Below, piece after piece: positions 34,159-43,467 of a stretch of DNA of 64,000 nucleotides. Where the stretch lies: contig OX638327.1 in NCBI GenBank assembly GCA_951812745.1, positions 868,001 through 932,000 on the forward strand. Direction: 5' to 3'. The notes beneath the pieces were generated by a model. It ran no database searches and was not told the origin of the DNA. It saw nothing but the letters and a program-made list of their open reading frames with translations. The first letter of the stretch is position 1. The number at the start of each line of letters is the position of its first letter. Source of the stretch: an uncultured Nitrospirales bacterium (GTDB lineage Bacteria; Nitrospirota; Nitrospiria; Nitrospirales; UBA8639). A program made the position numbers and the translations under genes.

Positions 34159-35358
34159 TTATTGTTCGTCGCGACCCGATTGAAAAGCCGTACGGCTCGA
34201 AGAACATTCATTGTCACGGATGATCTTTCCACTCTCTCTGGCGTCATACCCCCCCAAGGCTTCAATTTCCTGTTGAAACCTGCGCGTCACCAAGGTGTCC
34301 AAAAATACCTTCATGCCGGGATGCGAGTGCACGTACGCCGTCGGAATAACCAAATCATACCGTTCTTCCTGCAACGGAATGAAATCAAAATTGTACAATT
34401 GGGCCACGGCCCGTGCTCCAATGCCGACGTCCGCCTTTCCCTCCGAAATACATCGCCCAAGGCCGATCTGGGAAGAAGCCATTGTTCCATAGCCCCTCAC
34501 GACTTGACTCGGAATACGATGACGGGAGAGCAAATGATCCAAAAGCAGGCGAGCACCAGCCCCTTTCTCGCGATTCACGATCCGTACGTCCGGCCTGGCC
34601 AGATCTTCAAGACCGCGGACGTGCTTGGGATTTCCCTCTTTCAACAACAGCCCTTCCTGCCACGTGGCAAACCGGACGACCGTCACGGTTTGACCTTGCA
34701 AATACTTTTTCAAAAACGGAAGGTTATACTCTCCGGAACGGGGGTCCCGCATATGAATCCCCGCGACGTGGACGTCTCCGCGTTTTAAGGCACGCAGAGC
34801 GGCAAGGCTTGTCATGTTCCACCCGACAACCGACGCGTTTCCTGCTTGTTGACGAACGTGCTCCCCGGCCAGATACATGGCGGGATCGCATCCCGCCACG
34901 AGAATCTGCTTTTCCACGTCCTTCTGGCTTTTCAAGAGCTGCACGTAAACCGAACGTTTTCGCCGGGATGTCGCTCCCAATATCAGTGCATCCGCGGGAA
35001 CCGTATAATTCAGGACGTCTCCCAGTTCCATCACCGGCTTGGCCACCAGACGATTCCCTACTGTCGCCAACTTGACCCTGGTGGAATTCAAGACTCCGGG
35101 ATGATCGACCGGCAGTTCCGCCTCAAGAATTTCACGACCCTCATTCAACGAGAACAGATCCTCAACCGAGGTTCCCAACGCATCCGCGAGATGCAAGGCA
35201 ACTTCCGTACCCGGGAGATACTGATCTTTTTCCATGGCATAGAGGGCCTGTCGAGTAATGCCCGCATTCTTGGCCAACTCACCTTGGGAGAGACCAGCGG
35301 AAACCCGCATTTCACGTAAACGGTTCGTCACTCGTTGTTGAAGTTTGGGAACAGACAT
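34159..35358 (-). CDS. XRE-type regulator with a periplasmic-binding-protein-like sensor domain
   Basis: The 399-residue protein has an N-terminal helix-turn-helix (about 12-70, VSAGLSQGELAKNAGITRQA) of the XRE type. A linker follows, then a C-terminal PBP-like domain (about 130-380) with segments such as LVAGCDPAMYLAGEH and MASSQIGLGRCISEGKADVG. This layout is typical of regulators that sense molybdate, tungstate or a related small molecule. It sits directly upstream of the porin-modABC genes on the same strand. The ligand is inferred from context. Confidence 0.8.
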   Translation of the reverse strand: MSVPKLQQRVTNRLREMRVSAGLSQGELAKNAGITRQALYAMEKDQYLPGTEVALHLADALGTSVEDLFSLNEGREILEAELPVDHPGVLNSTRVKLATVGNRLVAKPVMELGDVLNYTVPADALILGATSRRKRSVYVQLLKSQKDVEKQILVAGCDPAMYLAGEHVRQQAGNASVVGWNMTSLAALRALKRGDVHVAGIHMRDPRSGEYNLPFLKKYLQGQTVTVVRFATWQEGLLLKEGNPKHVRGLEDLARPDVRIVNREKGAGARLLLDHLLSRHRIPSQVVRGYGTMASSQIGLGRCISEGKADVGIGARAVAQLYNFDFIPLQEERYDLVIPTAYVHSHPGMKVFLDTLVTRRFQQEIEALGGYDARESGKIIRDNECSSSRTAFQSGRDEQ

Positions 35359-35386
35359 CGGGTCACACTAATAGGAAATTAATAAG

Positions 35387-35398
35387 TGACATATGTCA
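35387..35398. promoter_or_regulatory. Perfect 12-base palindrome, candidate operator
   Basis: TGACATATGTCA lies between the divergent regulator and oligopeptidase genes, 29 bases upstream of the regulator ATG. It ends two bases before a -10-like TATAAT at 35401-35406 on the + strand. The half-site ATGTCA recurs in front of the porin-mod operon, so it may be the regulator's own operator. Confidence 0.45.
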
Positions 35399-35400
35399 TG

Positions 35401-35406
35401 TATAAT
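35401..35406 (+). promoter_or_regulatory. Perfect -10 element for the oligopeptidase gene
   Basis: TATAAT is present with no recognisable -35 at the right distance (attaat). It directly follows the palindrome at 35387-35398, so repression or activation there is plausible. Confidence 0.4.
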
Positions 35407-35539
35407 AGTATATTCTGAAAAACATGGCAACCACCCGTCCATGAGAATGCGATCTTGCTGCTCTGTGCAACGAGGTCGCGAGAGATCATTGGCTTGTGTC
35501 CAGTCCGAAATAGCTTAACGAAGTCATGAGGAGTCAAAC

Positions 35540-37336
35540 ATGCCAAGAGTACATGCAGGGCCCAAAACAACCGGCCTTCCCCAATGGAACCTGAAAGATC
35601 TGCTCCGGCATCCGGACAAAGATCTCGAGACCCGTTCCCGGGCACTGAACGATCACGTGCGATCGCTGGAAAAACTTCGTAAAGACCTTTCCTCGACACT
35701 GCCCCCCCGTACTTTGCTCAAGGGCCTGCAACTTCGAGAAACGATTGCGGCTGAAACGTCCAGGCTGACTGCCTACGCCCAGTTACGGTTCGCTCAAAAT
35801 ACCCAAAACCAGCGCGCGAGGGCATTCGAGACTCAAGTCAGGAAACACCTGCTCCCTCTTTCCAACCGGACACTCTTCTTTGATTTGTGGTGGCAACGGA
35901 TCGGGGACCGGACGGCCAAGCGGTTGCTAAGCCATGCAGGAAAATACCGCTACCATTTGGAATCACTCCGGCGAGTCAAACATCACACGTTGTCCGAAGC
36001 CGAAGAACAAATCATCAACGTCAAAAACACGACAGGACGGGAAGCCCTCGACAGCCTCTACGACGTGATCACCAATGGATTGACGTTCCAATTGGAATCA
36101 CGCTACGGCTCACGGCCGCTGTCGCGCGAACAACTGACCGTCCATTTCCGGGATCCCTCCGCTCGCGTGCGCCGGCAGGCTTATGACGAACTCTTTCGCG
36201 TTTATTCGAAACATTCCAATTCCCTTGGGGACATCTATAAGGCCCTTGTGATGGATTGGAAAAACGAGAGATTGGATCTTCGCGGCTATGTCAGCCCCAT
36301 TGCCGTTCGAAACCTTCACAACGACATCCCCGACAAAGCCGTCTCCACACTGCTTCAAACCTGTCGAGACAATAGGCACGTATTTCAGGAATATTTTCGG
36401 ATCAAGGCCAGGATCTGTGGTTTCCCGCAAATGACTCGTTACGACGTGTATGCCCCGCCGAAAATCAGAAAAGGCTTTTATCCCTTCGATCAAGCCGTCA
36501 AACTCGTTCTTGACTCGTATCAAGAGTTTTCTCCAACTCTCGCAGATCACGCTCGCCAAGTCTTTGCTGAACGGCACATTGACGCGGCACCCTCCCCCGG
36601 GAAAATGGGCGGGGCATTTTGCTATAGCGTGTTGCCGTCTCTCACTCCGTACGTCCTGTTGAACTACTCCGGGGACGCCAGAGACGTTGCCACGTTAGCG
36701 CACGAACTCGGTCATGCCGTACACAGCATGATGGCCCGGCAGCATTCGGTGTTCACGTTTCACGCCACCCTGCCTCTCGCCGAAACCGCCTCCGTGTTCG
36801 GAGAACAGCTTCTCTCCGATGCCCTGCTGGCGGATGCCGCAGGAGCAAAAGTGAAACAACGATTGTTGTTGAGCCAACTCGATGACCTGTACGCCACGAT
36901 TCTTCGGCAAGCGTATTTTGTCGAATTCGAAAACCAGGCCCATGATCTCATCGCTCGCGGCACGACCATTGACGGGCTTGCCCAAACGTATGTTCACCTT
37001 CTTCAAGAACAATTCGGTCGTACCCTGACCATCTCCAAGGCGTTTCAATGGGAATGGTTGACCATTCCCCACATTTTCCGAAGCCCGTTTTACTGCTATG
37101 CGTACAGTTTTGGGAATTTGTTGGTTCTCGCACTCTTTCAACGCTACAAAAAAGAGGGAACGCCCTTCATCCCGCAATACCTCGAACTGTTGAGTCACGG
37201 AGGTTCCCGAAGCCCTCAGGATATGCTGAAACCTCTCGGCATCGATCTCTGCAAAAAATCGTTTTGGCAAGCGGGGTTTAATCGTATCCAGGACCTCGTT
37301 GAAGCGCTTGAAAAAACCGTAGATAAAAAACCCTGA
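35540..37336 (+). CDS. pepF: M3 family oligoendopeptidase (PepF-like)
   Basis: The 598-residue zinc peptidase has the HExxH site in LAHELGHAVHSMMA (His388-His392) and the third-ligand Glu in FHATLPLAETASVFGEQL about 25 residues later. It starts PRVHAGPKTTGLPQWNLKDL, as PepF-like M3 enzymes do. It would degrade short peptides in the cytoplasm. The ribosome site is aggagtc. The gene is divergent from the mod regulator. Confidence 0.9.
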   Translation: MPRVHAGPKTTGLPQWNLKDLLRHPDKDLETRSRALNDHVRSLEKLRKDLSSTLPPRTLLKGLQLRETIAAETSRLTAYAQLRFAQNTQNQRARAFETQVRKHLLPLSNRTLFFDLWWQRIGDRTAKRLLSHAGKYRYHLESLRRVKHHTLSEAEEQIINVKNTTGREALDSLYDVITNGLTFQLESRYGSRPLSREQLTVHFRDPSARVRRQAYDELFRVYSKHSNSLGDIYKALVMDWKNERLDLRGYVSPIAVRNLHNDIPDKAVSTLLQTCRDNRHVFQEYFRIKARICGFPQMTRYDVYAPPKIRKGFYPFDQAVKLVLDSYQEFSPTLADHARQVFAERHIDAAPSPGKMGGAFCYSVLPSLTPYVLLNYSGDARDVATLAHELGHAVHSMMARQHSVFTFHATLPLAETASVFGEQLLSDALLADAAGAKVKQRLLLSQLDDLYATILRQAYFVEFENQAHDLIARGTTIDGLAQTYVHLLQEQFGRTLTISKAFQWEWLTIPHIFRSPFYCYAYSFGNLLVLALFQRYKKEGTPFIPQYLELLSHGGSRSPQDMLKPLGIDLCKKSFWQAGFNRIQDLVEALEKTVDKKP

Positions 37337-37476
37337 ACAAGGAGACGAACCGTTCGCCTGTTCACACGCGTCAAGCATCCCGCCTTGATTTGGAGACACC
37401 TGTTGCGTTAGCCTGTTTTCTGGTTCGTTGCGGGATGATCTTGAAATACGGGATTTTGAAAAAGGGAGTTTGACAC

Positions 37477-37719
37477 ATGCCGGAAAGTGCTTATGTTCTG
37501 ATCAACGTGCTGCCTGGCCAAACGGCAAACGTGAAAAATTTATTGACGCAAATCGAGGAAATTAAAACGATTGACGCCTGTTGGGGGAAGCCCGATATTT
37601 TTGTCAAGGTGGAAGTGGCGAGCCAGGAGGCCTTGACGCAATTGGTTCTCACCAAAATCCATGCCATCGAAGGAGTCGCCCAAACCGATACCCACCTGGT
37701 CTACACGCTCCACGAATAA
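37477..37719 (+). CDS. Stand-alone Lrp/AsnC ligand-binding (RAM) domain protein
   Basis: The 80-residue protein is only the C-terminal alpha-beta sandwich of Lrp/AsnC regulators, with no DNA-binding helix-turn-helix. It starts MPESAYVLINVLPGQTANVK and has the WGKPDIFVKVEVASQEAL turn and a GVAQTDTHLVYTLHE end. Such small RAM proteins oligomerise and may bind amino acids, but their role is unclear. The ribosome site is aaaaaggg. Confidence 0.85.
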   Translation: MPESAYVLINVLPGQTANVKNLLTQIEEIKTIDACWGKPDIFVKVEVASQEALTQLVLTKIHAIEGVAQTDTHLVYTLHE

Positions 37720-37747
37720 TCAATCATCTTCGATAATGTCTTGTTTT

Positions 37748-37782
37748 GTAGGTCGGGGTAGCCGAATGCGTAACCCGGCAAT
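37748..37782. repeat. Short palindromic repeat, family A
   Basis: gtaggtcggggtagccgaat followed by gcgtaacccggcaat is a copy with two changes in the arms. Confidence 0.55.
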
Positions 37783-37796
37783 CCCCACGTCTGGGC

Positions 37797-37880
37797 CCCC
37801 TCACCCCAGCCCTCTCCCGCCAGGGGCGAGGGAATACAGAGCAGGTCCTCTCCCTTGATGGGAGAGGATAAAGGTGAGGG
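37797..37880. repeat. Two tandem family B repeats
   Basis: A B copy (ccctctcccgccaggggcga) is followed at once by a second, tcctctcccttgatgggaga plus aaggtgaggg. They lie in the gap after the Lrp-like gene. Confidence 0.55.
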
Positions 37881-37900
37881 TGGTGAGTCTTGTAGGTCCT

Positions 37901-37934
37901 GTAGGTCGGGTTAGCCAAAGGCGTAACCCGACAA
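37901..37934. repeat. Short palindromic repeat, family A
   Basis: gtaggtcgggttagccaaag followed by gcgtaacccgacaa is close to the copy at 23085-23119. Confidence 0.6.
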
Positions 37935-37967
37935 TCCGCGGTCGTCCGGCAACCGGACACATGTTCT

Positions 37968-38411
37968 TCAATAAATTCCCGCCTGCCGTTGCAACCACCG
38001 GATGTAGGAAATGATCTTTGTCACGTCGTCGGGCGTGGCTTCGGAAATTCGGGGCATATTTCCGAATTTCCAGTGGTGAGCCCGGACGCCTTGCATGGCC
38101 GCTCGCATGAACGCAAAGTCGGCATGATGGGAAGGCTCATAAATTTTATGCACCAACGGCGGCCCCATGTTCGTCCCACGTCCTGCCATGCCGTGACAGC
38201 GCGCGCACAGTGCATTGAAACGTTCTTCCCCTGTTTCATATTCTTCAGGTACCGGTTTCGAAGCACCTCGGGACGCACTAGCCTCCTGCGTGACGCCTTC
38301 ATGAGAGGCATGCGTTGAACCCGGTTCGTCCTGCCCGTCCGAGCAACCGATCATACAGGTCAACACTGCCGCACCGAGCCACACCAGTTTCATCTCGAAA
38401 CGTCGTATCAT
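37968..38411 (-). CDS. Lipoprotein c-type cytochrome
   Basis: From the ATG at 38411 the 147-residue precursor starts MIRRFEMKLVWLGAAVLTCM and has a lipobox MIGC near residue 21. An S/A/E-rich linker follows, then one haem site CARCHG near residue 77 and a likely axial Met in FGNMPRISEATPDD near residue 122. This is a class I monohaem cytochrome attached to a membrane, serving as an electron carrier in the periplasm. The frame upstream overlaps queC and is not used. Met7 (MKLVWLG) is an alternative start. Confidence 0.85.
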   Translation of the reverse strand: MIRRFEMKLVWLGAAVLTCMIGCSDGQDEPGSTHASHEGVTQEASASRGASKPVPEEYETGEERFNALCARCHGMAGRGTNMGPPLVHKIYEPSHHADFAFMRAAMQGVRAHHWKFGNMPRISEATPDDVTKIISYIRWLQRQAGIY

Positions 38412-38448
38412 CCGAGCGCGTTCCGTCACCGATCTTCCGGAAGGACGA

Positions 38449-39147
38449 TTATAAACCAGAGGTTCTTGCCGCATAAGGTGCCGGATCCTGAAGGCCCGCA
38501 TCGCGAAAACCCTGTAACCGGATCATGCAACTGTCACATTGCCCGCAAGCCAAGCCATCATCACGAGGGTCATAGCAACTGTGGGTCAGATCAAAGGGCA
38601 CTCCCAGGACCCGGCCTTGTTGAATAATCTGGGTCTTACTCAAAAGCAGGAGCGGCGCCTTAATCTGAATCGTTTGGCCATCCGTCCCCTTTTTCGTGCC
38701 CAACCCGGCTACCCGTTCAAACGCCTGCAAAAACTCAGGGCGACAATCCGGGTATCCGGAATAATCCAATACATTCGCCCCAATAAAGATACAAGAAGCA
38801 TCGACGATCTCGGCATAGGCTAACGCCAACGACAGGAATATCGTGTTTCGTGCCGGAACATACGTGGATGGTATGCCGGTCTGCCGTTCCTGGTCCGACC
38901 GATTCTTCGGGATGTCTCCCGAGCCGACCAAGGCCGAGCCACCGAATTCGTGCAGATCCAATTGAAGAACTTTATGTTCCGCTGCCCCCAGCCACGCTGC
39001 AATCTCCCGTGCCTTTTGAATTTCAGCGTGATGGCGCTGTCCATACCTGATCGTGAGCAGGTACAGGGTGTACCCTTCGCGACGAGCCATGGCGGCCGTC
39101 ACGGTTGAATCGAGTCCTCCACTGGCCAGGACGACGGCTTTCATCAT
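38449..39147 (-). CDS. queC: 7-cyano-7-deazaguanine synthase
   Basis: The 232-residue protein turns carboxydeazaguanine into preQ0 with ATP and ammonia, for queuosine in tRNA. It has the pyrophosphatase loop VVLASGGLDST near 5 and a zinc site at the C-terminus with HSCYDPRDDGLACGQCDSC. The first ATG is doubled (ATGATG). The other que genes are not in the window. Confidence 0.93.
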   Translation of the reverse strand: MMKAVVLASGGLDSTVTAAMARREGYTLYLLTIRYGQRHHAEIQKAREIAAWLGAAEHKVLQLDLHEFGGSALVGSGDIPKNRSDQERQTGIPSTYVPARNTIFLSLALAYAEIVDASCIFIGANVLDYSGYPDCRPEFLQAFERVAGLGTKKGTDGQTIQIKAPLLLLSKTQIIQQGRVLGVPFDLTHSCYDPRDDGLACGQCDSCMIRLQGFRDAGLQDPAPYAARTSGL

Positions 39148-39261
39148 GCCTTGGACGACCCGGCACGCACCATCATGTTACCGGGTCAGGAAATCGATGC
39201 AAAGACGGGATCGGCGGAACAGTCCACAAAAGGCGGGAGTCAGGACACGTGATTGCTCAGG

Positions 39262-39855
39262 TCAGATCCGTTGCTCCCCTCGTTCAATTTTTTCAAGCAA
39301 CTCGATTTTTTCCTGGCATTCGACGCAGAGCCTGGCGAACGGCATGACAGCTAGGCGTTTTTCGCCGATTTCAGTACTACACTCAACGCAAATACCATAC
39401 GTCCCTTCTTCCAGGCTCACCAACGCTTCATCAATCATTTGCCGTTCCCGGTTTCGTTTTTCTTGAAGGGAAATGCCCATTTCACGTTCCAAATCCAATA
39501 AGGCCTGGTCGCCACTGTCCATGGCCGATTCAAACCGACGTTGCTGCTCATCCGTCAATGATTGACCCAGCTGGTCCTGGATTTCCTTCATCAGCTTCAC
39601 CCGCTTTTCCAGCATAATCTTTCGTAACGTCACCGATCGTGAAGAAGGCAGCCGTTTAGGTGCTTTCGCTTTCGCCGGAGCCTTCTTTTTCGCCGCTTTC
39701 GCTTCACCGGCCTTTCGTTTTGCCGAATGAGCACTGGCTTTAGACGTGACTTTCGTTGTTTGGCTTTTGGAAGACCCGGATGATTTCGTCTTGGAAGTTT
39801 TGGCTGCACGCTTGGCAACTGCAGTCGAACTCTTCTTCGTCGATTTTCCTGCCAT
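39262..39855 (-). CDS. DksA/TraR-family zinc protein with a histone-like basic tail
   Basis: The ATG at 39855 has AAAGGAGAT before it. Of its 197 residues the first 75 are almost only Lys, Ala, Ser and Thr (MAGKSTKKSSTAVAKRAAKT onward), like a histone H1 tail. The rest is DksA-like: a coiled coil with the DxxDxA tip (MDSGDQA) and a zinc site C-x2-C-x17-C-x2-C (CVECS and LCVECQ). DksA proteins act at RNA polymerase with ppGpp. The basic tail could bind DNA or RNA, which is inference. Confidence 0.85.
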   Translation of the reverse strand: MAGKSTKKSSTAVAKRAAKTSKTKSSGSSKSQTTKVTSKASAHSAKRKAGEAKAAKKKAPAKAKAPKRLPSSRSVTLRKIMLEKRVKLMKEIQDQLGQSLTDEQQRRFESAMDSGDQALLDLEREMGISLQEKRNRERQMIDEALVSLEEGTYGICVECSTEIGEKRLAVMPFARLCVECQEKIELLEKIERGEQRI

Positions 39856-39963
39856 TTCAGATCTCCTTTTATTGCGCAACTGCAGTGCTTTGATTCCGGC
39901 GCTGGCCGTTACGAGCGACGATTCTCCTCATTCCACGACGTCAAGGCTGCCAAAGATAGCAGT

Positions 39964-40479
39964 TCAGTCATAAGTCATCAAGGAATGAACCTCGCAATCC
40001 TCAATTTTTTGACGCCCCTGCAAAAACAGCAATTCAATCATAAAGGCACACCCCACGATTTCCGCGCCCAATTTCCGCAATAAGTCCACCGTTGCAGCCG
40101 CGGTCCCTCCGGTGGCCAGGAGATCATCTACCACCAAGACCCGTTCTTCCATCGTCACGGCGTCTCGATGGATCGCCAGTGAGCTTGCCCCGTACTCCAG
40201 GTTGTATTTCACCTCGAACACGTCGGCGGGAAGCTTACCGGCTTTGCGGACCGGCACAAACCCCGCACCCAGGTTGTACGCCAACGGCGCCCCCAAGATG
40301 AAACCTCGCGACTCAATCCCCACCACCTTACTGATCTTGTCATTCCGGTAACGTGCCGAGAGGTCGTCGATGACCGCCCGATATCCTTGAGAATCCTTCA
40401 ACAACGTGGTGATGTCATAAAACAAGATGCCGGGCTTTGGAAAATCCGGGATCTCGCGAATCAATGATTTGTAATCCAT
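39964..40479 (-). CDS. apt: Adenine phosphoribosyltransferase
   Basis: From the ATG at 40479 (aaaggatt upstream) the 171-residue product starts [20 protein letters not shown], the typical Apt start, and has the PRPP loop [17 protein letters not shown]. It salvages adenine to AMP. It lies 40 bases after the acylphosphatase gene on the same strand. Confidence 0.94.
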   Translation of the reverse strand: MDYKSLIREIPDFPKPGILFYDITTLLKDSQGYRAVIDDLSARYRNDKISKVVGIESRGFILGAPLAYNLGAGFVPVRKAGKLPADVFEVKYNLEYGASSLAIHRDAVTMEERVLVVDDLLATGGTAAATVDLLRKLGAEIVGCAFMIELLFLQGRQKIEDCEVHSLMTYD

Positions 40480-40519
40480 AGGGTAATCCTTTCCGACCAA
40501 GTTTCAGCAAAACGCTCAG

Positions 40520-40828
40520 CTACACCCTGCCGGTGATGATCATGAAATCGGACGAATCCTGGGCATTCGGGTTGAGCCATTCCACCTGAACATCTTGAAC
40601 GTGCGCTAAGGATGGCCCGCGTTTGAGGACTTGGATGAATTCATCGACGAGAACGTGAAGCCCTTCAACTTCCGTTTCAATTCGGCCATCCGGCAAGTTC
40701 CTGACCCACCCGCTCAACCCGCGCCTGATCGCCTGAGATTGTAGAAACACACGAAACCCAACGCCCTGCACGCGGCCTTGGGCCACGACGTGAGCCCGAA
40801 CACGATTTACTCCGGGGTCTCGGCCCAT
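40520..40828 (-). CDS. acyP: Acylphosphatase
   Basis: The 102-residue protein has the acylphosphatase core VVAQGRVQGVGFRVFLQSQA, with the phosphate-binding loop and catalytic Arg in GVGFR, and Asn in GWVRNLPDGRIETEVEG. It hydrolyses acyl phosphates such as carbamoyl or acetyl phosphate. It may also start at a later residue. It lies between apt and the haem oxidase gene. Confidence 0.9.
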   Translation of the reverse strand: MGRDPGVNRVRAHVVAQGRVQGVGFRVFLQSQAIRRGLSGWVRNLPDGRIETEVEGLHVLVDEFIQVLKRGPSLAHVQDVQVEWLNPNAQDSSDFMIITGRV

Positions 40829-40865
40829 TATCCTACCACAACCGATTCATGGCGCGTTATGAAGG

Positions 40866-42305
40866 CTACTCCCACAAATATGCACTCAGCTTTGCAGACG
40901 TGTTTTCCGCGTCGCGGATACAATCAGGGATTCCTATTCCGTCATAAGCCGCCCCCGTCACATACAACCCGGGGTGCAGGGCGACACGTTCACGAATGCG
41001 TTGGACGCGCTCCCGATGTCCGCGGGTGTACTGGGGCATGGCCCGAGGCCATCGATACACTTCCACGTGGAGGGGCGGGGGTTGAATGCCGACCATCGAT
41101 TCCAACTCACGACAGGCCCGTTCCATCAATTCCGCATCCTCCAAATCCAGCAGATGCTCCCGCCCACGCCCGCCCAGATAACACCGGATCAGACATTGGC
41201 CCGAGGGCGCACGACCCGCCCACTTCATCGACGACCACGTCGCCGCGATCAATGAACGATTTTCAACGCGCGGGACCACGAACCCGTAACCGCGCAACCG
41301 GGACCGGACTTCCGGCTCGGGAAAGACCATCGAGACGGTCATGGTAGAGGCATAGGGGATGCCATCCAACGCTGTCGCGGCTTCATGATCGAACGAGCGA
41401 AGAAAACCCGCGGAAACGTACGCGGGAGTCGCAAGAACCACGGCCTCCGCATCCAATCGTTCGCCTCCTTCCAACTCGACCCGAAACGGCGGATCGGTAT
41501 GAGAACCGGATGACTGAACCACCCGCACGTCGGCGCCTCGCCGCAGGGACACTCCGGCGCATGACAGCCTGTCCGTCAGACTCGTAATCAAATCACCCAA
41601 CCCACCCTGCAAGGTCGTGAACAGCGTGCGGGCAGTCGCATCCGGCCGGTGAGAAGACCGCGCCCGCTGCATGGCCAATGCTCCCTTGATCAGACTGCCG
41701 TGTTTGCGCTCCAATTCGACAAGATGAGGAAAGGTCGCATCCACGCTCAACTCATTGGCGTCACCGGCGTAAATCCCCGAGACTAACGGCTCAATCAGGT
41801 GATCAAATGCCTCGGAACCCAGGCGCCGGCTGAAAAACTCCGTCAATGTTTCCTCAGCGTTCGTTCGAGCCCGGGCAGGGATGATCCAATCGGCCCCCAT
41901 TCGCACGATCCCGGCCCAGGAGATCACCCCGCTGTGAAACAAGGGGCCTAATTTCGTGGGAACCATTGAAATAAGACCTTGCGGGAATTCACGCAATCGT
42001 CCTTTCGAATAGGTAAACGTTTGCGCGTGTTCCTTATTCGTGTTGATCAATTGCGAAGTCAGTCCCAATTTTTCACAGAGCGCCAGGGCAGAGGGCTTCG
42101 TCGTGAGGAACGAATCAGGCCCCCCCTCCGTGACCAAACCATCCCGGCGATTCGTGACGATTTTTCCGCCAAAATACTCCTGTCCCTCCACCACGGTACA
42201 TTGAACAGACTCATCCCTGCTTCCTGCCTGCTCCAGCAAGGCGAAGGCGGCGGAAAGCCCCGAAATCCCTCCTCCGACAATCACTACTCGTTTGAGAGCC
42301 GCCAT
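40866..42305 (-). CDS. hemY: Protoporphyrinogen/coproporphyrinogen oxidase (HemY type)
   Basis: The 479-residue flavoprotein has the FAD motif VVIVGGGISGLSAAFAL and the GGKIVTNRRDGLVTEGGPDSF segment typical of the HemY/HemG-FAD group, with a C-terminal LYVTGAAYDGIGIPDCIRDA. It oxidises a porphyrinogen late in haem synthesis. Whether it acts on proto- or coproporphyrinogen cannot be told here. hemE is immediately upstream (49 bases) on the same strand. Confidence 0.9.
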   Translation of the reverse strand: MAALKRVVIVGGGISGLSAAFALLEQAGSRDESVQCTVVEGQEYFGGKIVTNRRDGLVTEGGPDSFLTTKPSALALCEKLGLTSQLINTNKEHAQTFTYSKGRLREFPQGLISMVPTKLGPLFHSGVISWAGIVRMGADWIIPARARTNAEETLTEFFSRRLGSEAFDHLIEPLVSGIYAGDANELSVDATFPHLVELERKHGSLIKGALAMQRARSSHRPDATARTLFTTLQGGLGDLITSLTDRLSCAGVSLRRGADVRVVQSSGSHTDPPFRVELEGGERLDAEAVVLATPAYVSAGFLRSFDHEAATALDGIPYASTMTVSMVFPEPEVRSRLRGYGFVVPRVENRSLIAATWSSMKWAGRAPSGQCLIRCYLGGRGREHLLDLEDAELMERACRELESMVGIQPPPLHVEVYRWPRAMPQYTRGHRERVQRIRERVALHPGLYVTGAAYDGIGIPDCIRDAENTSAKLSAYLWE

Positions 42306-42354
42306 GCTGAATCACGCGTTGCGGGGAAAGAACATCGAGCAAGCCGGGGCAGGC

Positions 42355-43383
42355 TCATCGAGTGCTGTATTTGTGAACGAACCCAATGGCGGACTCAACG
42401 TGATCGACGGGAGTTTTGGGAAGAATTCCATGACCGAGATTGAAAATGTGCCCGGCCCTGTTCCCGGCCTTGTCCAAAATATCCTTAATGCGGCGCTCGA
42501 TCTCCGGTAAAGGCGCAAACAGGACCACGGGGTCGAGGTTGCCCTGTACGGCGACGTCGAACCCCACTCGCGCCCATGCTTCATCGAGTTCGACGTGCCA
42601 ATCCAACCCCAAGACGTCGCTACCGGCACTGCGCATGAGCGGCAGGAGCGTCGACGTTCCCGTTCCAAAATAAATGATCGGAATCCCTTCGGGTTTCAAG
42701 CGGTCGATCACCGATTTCACGTGCGGCAAGACGTATTCGTCGTAGTCGACCGGAGACAGGCATCCCACCCAACTGTCGAAAATTTGAACGGCGTGCACGC
42801 CCGCGCGGATCTGGTTTTCCAAGTATGTGACAACCACGTCCGAAAGTTTGCGAAGCAACGCATGCCACTGATCCGGCCTACCGAACATCATGTGCTTGGT
42901 ATTGAGATAATTCCGTGAACTCCCTCCCTCGATCGCGTAACTGGCCAGGGTGAACGGGGCTCCGGCAAAACCGATGAGGGGGACGCGTCCGGCCAACGCT
43001 TCGTTCGTCAACGTGACGGCATCGGAAGAAAACCGAAAGGCGTCACGCTCTACCCGGCGTAACCGCGTCACGTCGTCCTGATGTCTGACCGGATTGAGAA
43101 TGACCGGACCTTCCTCTTCACGGAACGTCAACTGCAACCCCATCGGTTCCAGGGGCAACAGGATATCCGCAAAAATGATGGCCGCATCCAAGTCAAAGCG
43201 TTCGATGGGTTGGAGCGTCACCTCCGCGGCCAGGTCCGGGGTCTTACAGACGTCGAGAATACCGTGCTTCGCCCGAATCCGCTGATATTCGGCCATGTAG
43301 CGACCGGCCTGTCGCATAAACCAGACCGGCGTTCGATCAACGGGTTCCCGGCGGCAGGCTTTCAAAAACCGATTATTGATCAT
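42355..43383 (-). CDS. hemE: Uroporphyrinogen decarboxylase
   Basis: The 342-residue enzyme has the N-terminal PVWFMRQAGRYMAEYQ signature and GFAGAPFTLASYAIEGGSSR, the two classical HemE motifs, with Asp in FADILLPLEPMG. It removes four carboxyl groups from uroporphyrinogen III. It forms a haem pair with the downstream HemY-type oxidase gene. Confidence 0.95.
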   Translation of the reverse strand: MINNRFLKACRREPVDRTPVWFMRQAGRYMAEYQRIRAKHGILDVCKTPDLAAEVTLQPIERFDLDAAIIFADILLPLEPMGLQLTFREEEGPVILNPVRHQDDVTRLRRVERDAFRFSSDAVTLTNEALAGRVPLIGFAGAPFTLASYAIEGGSSRNYLNTKHMMFGRPDQWHALLRKLSDVVVTYLENQIRAGVHAVQIFDSWVGCLSPVDYDEYVLPHVKSVIDRLKPEGIPIIYFGTGTSTLLPLMRSAGSDVLGLDWHVELDEAWARVGFDVAVQGNLDPVVLFAPLPEIERRIKDILDKAGNRAGHIFNLGHGILPKTPVDHVESAIGFVHKYSTR

Positions 43384-43467
43384 AAGGGAAGAAATTGTAC
43401 GGATGGGAAGAAAAGACTGTCAATGAAAGAGACACGCCGCCCGGAGCGCGGTTGTCGGCTATCGAGG

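Noticed and set aside
40778-41347. A 189-residue forward frame
   Set aside because: It is antisense to the well-supported hemY gene and has low-complexity Pro/Arg content.
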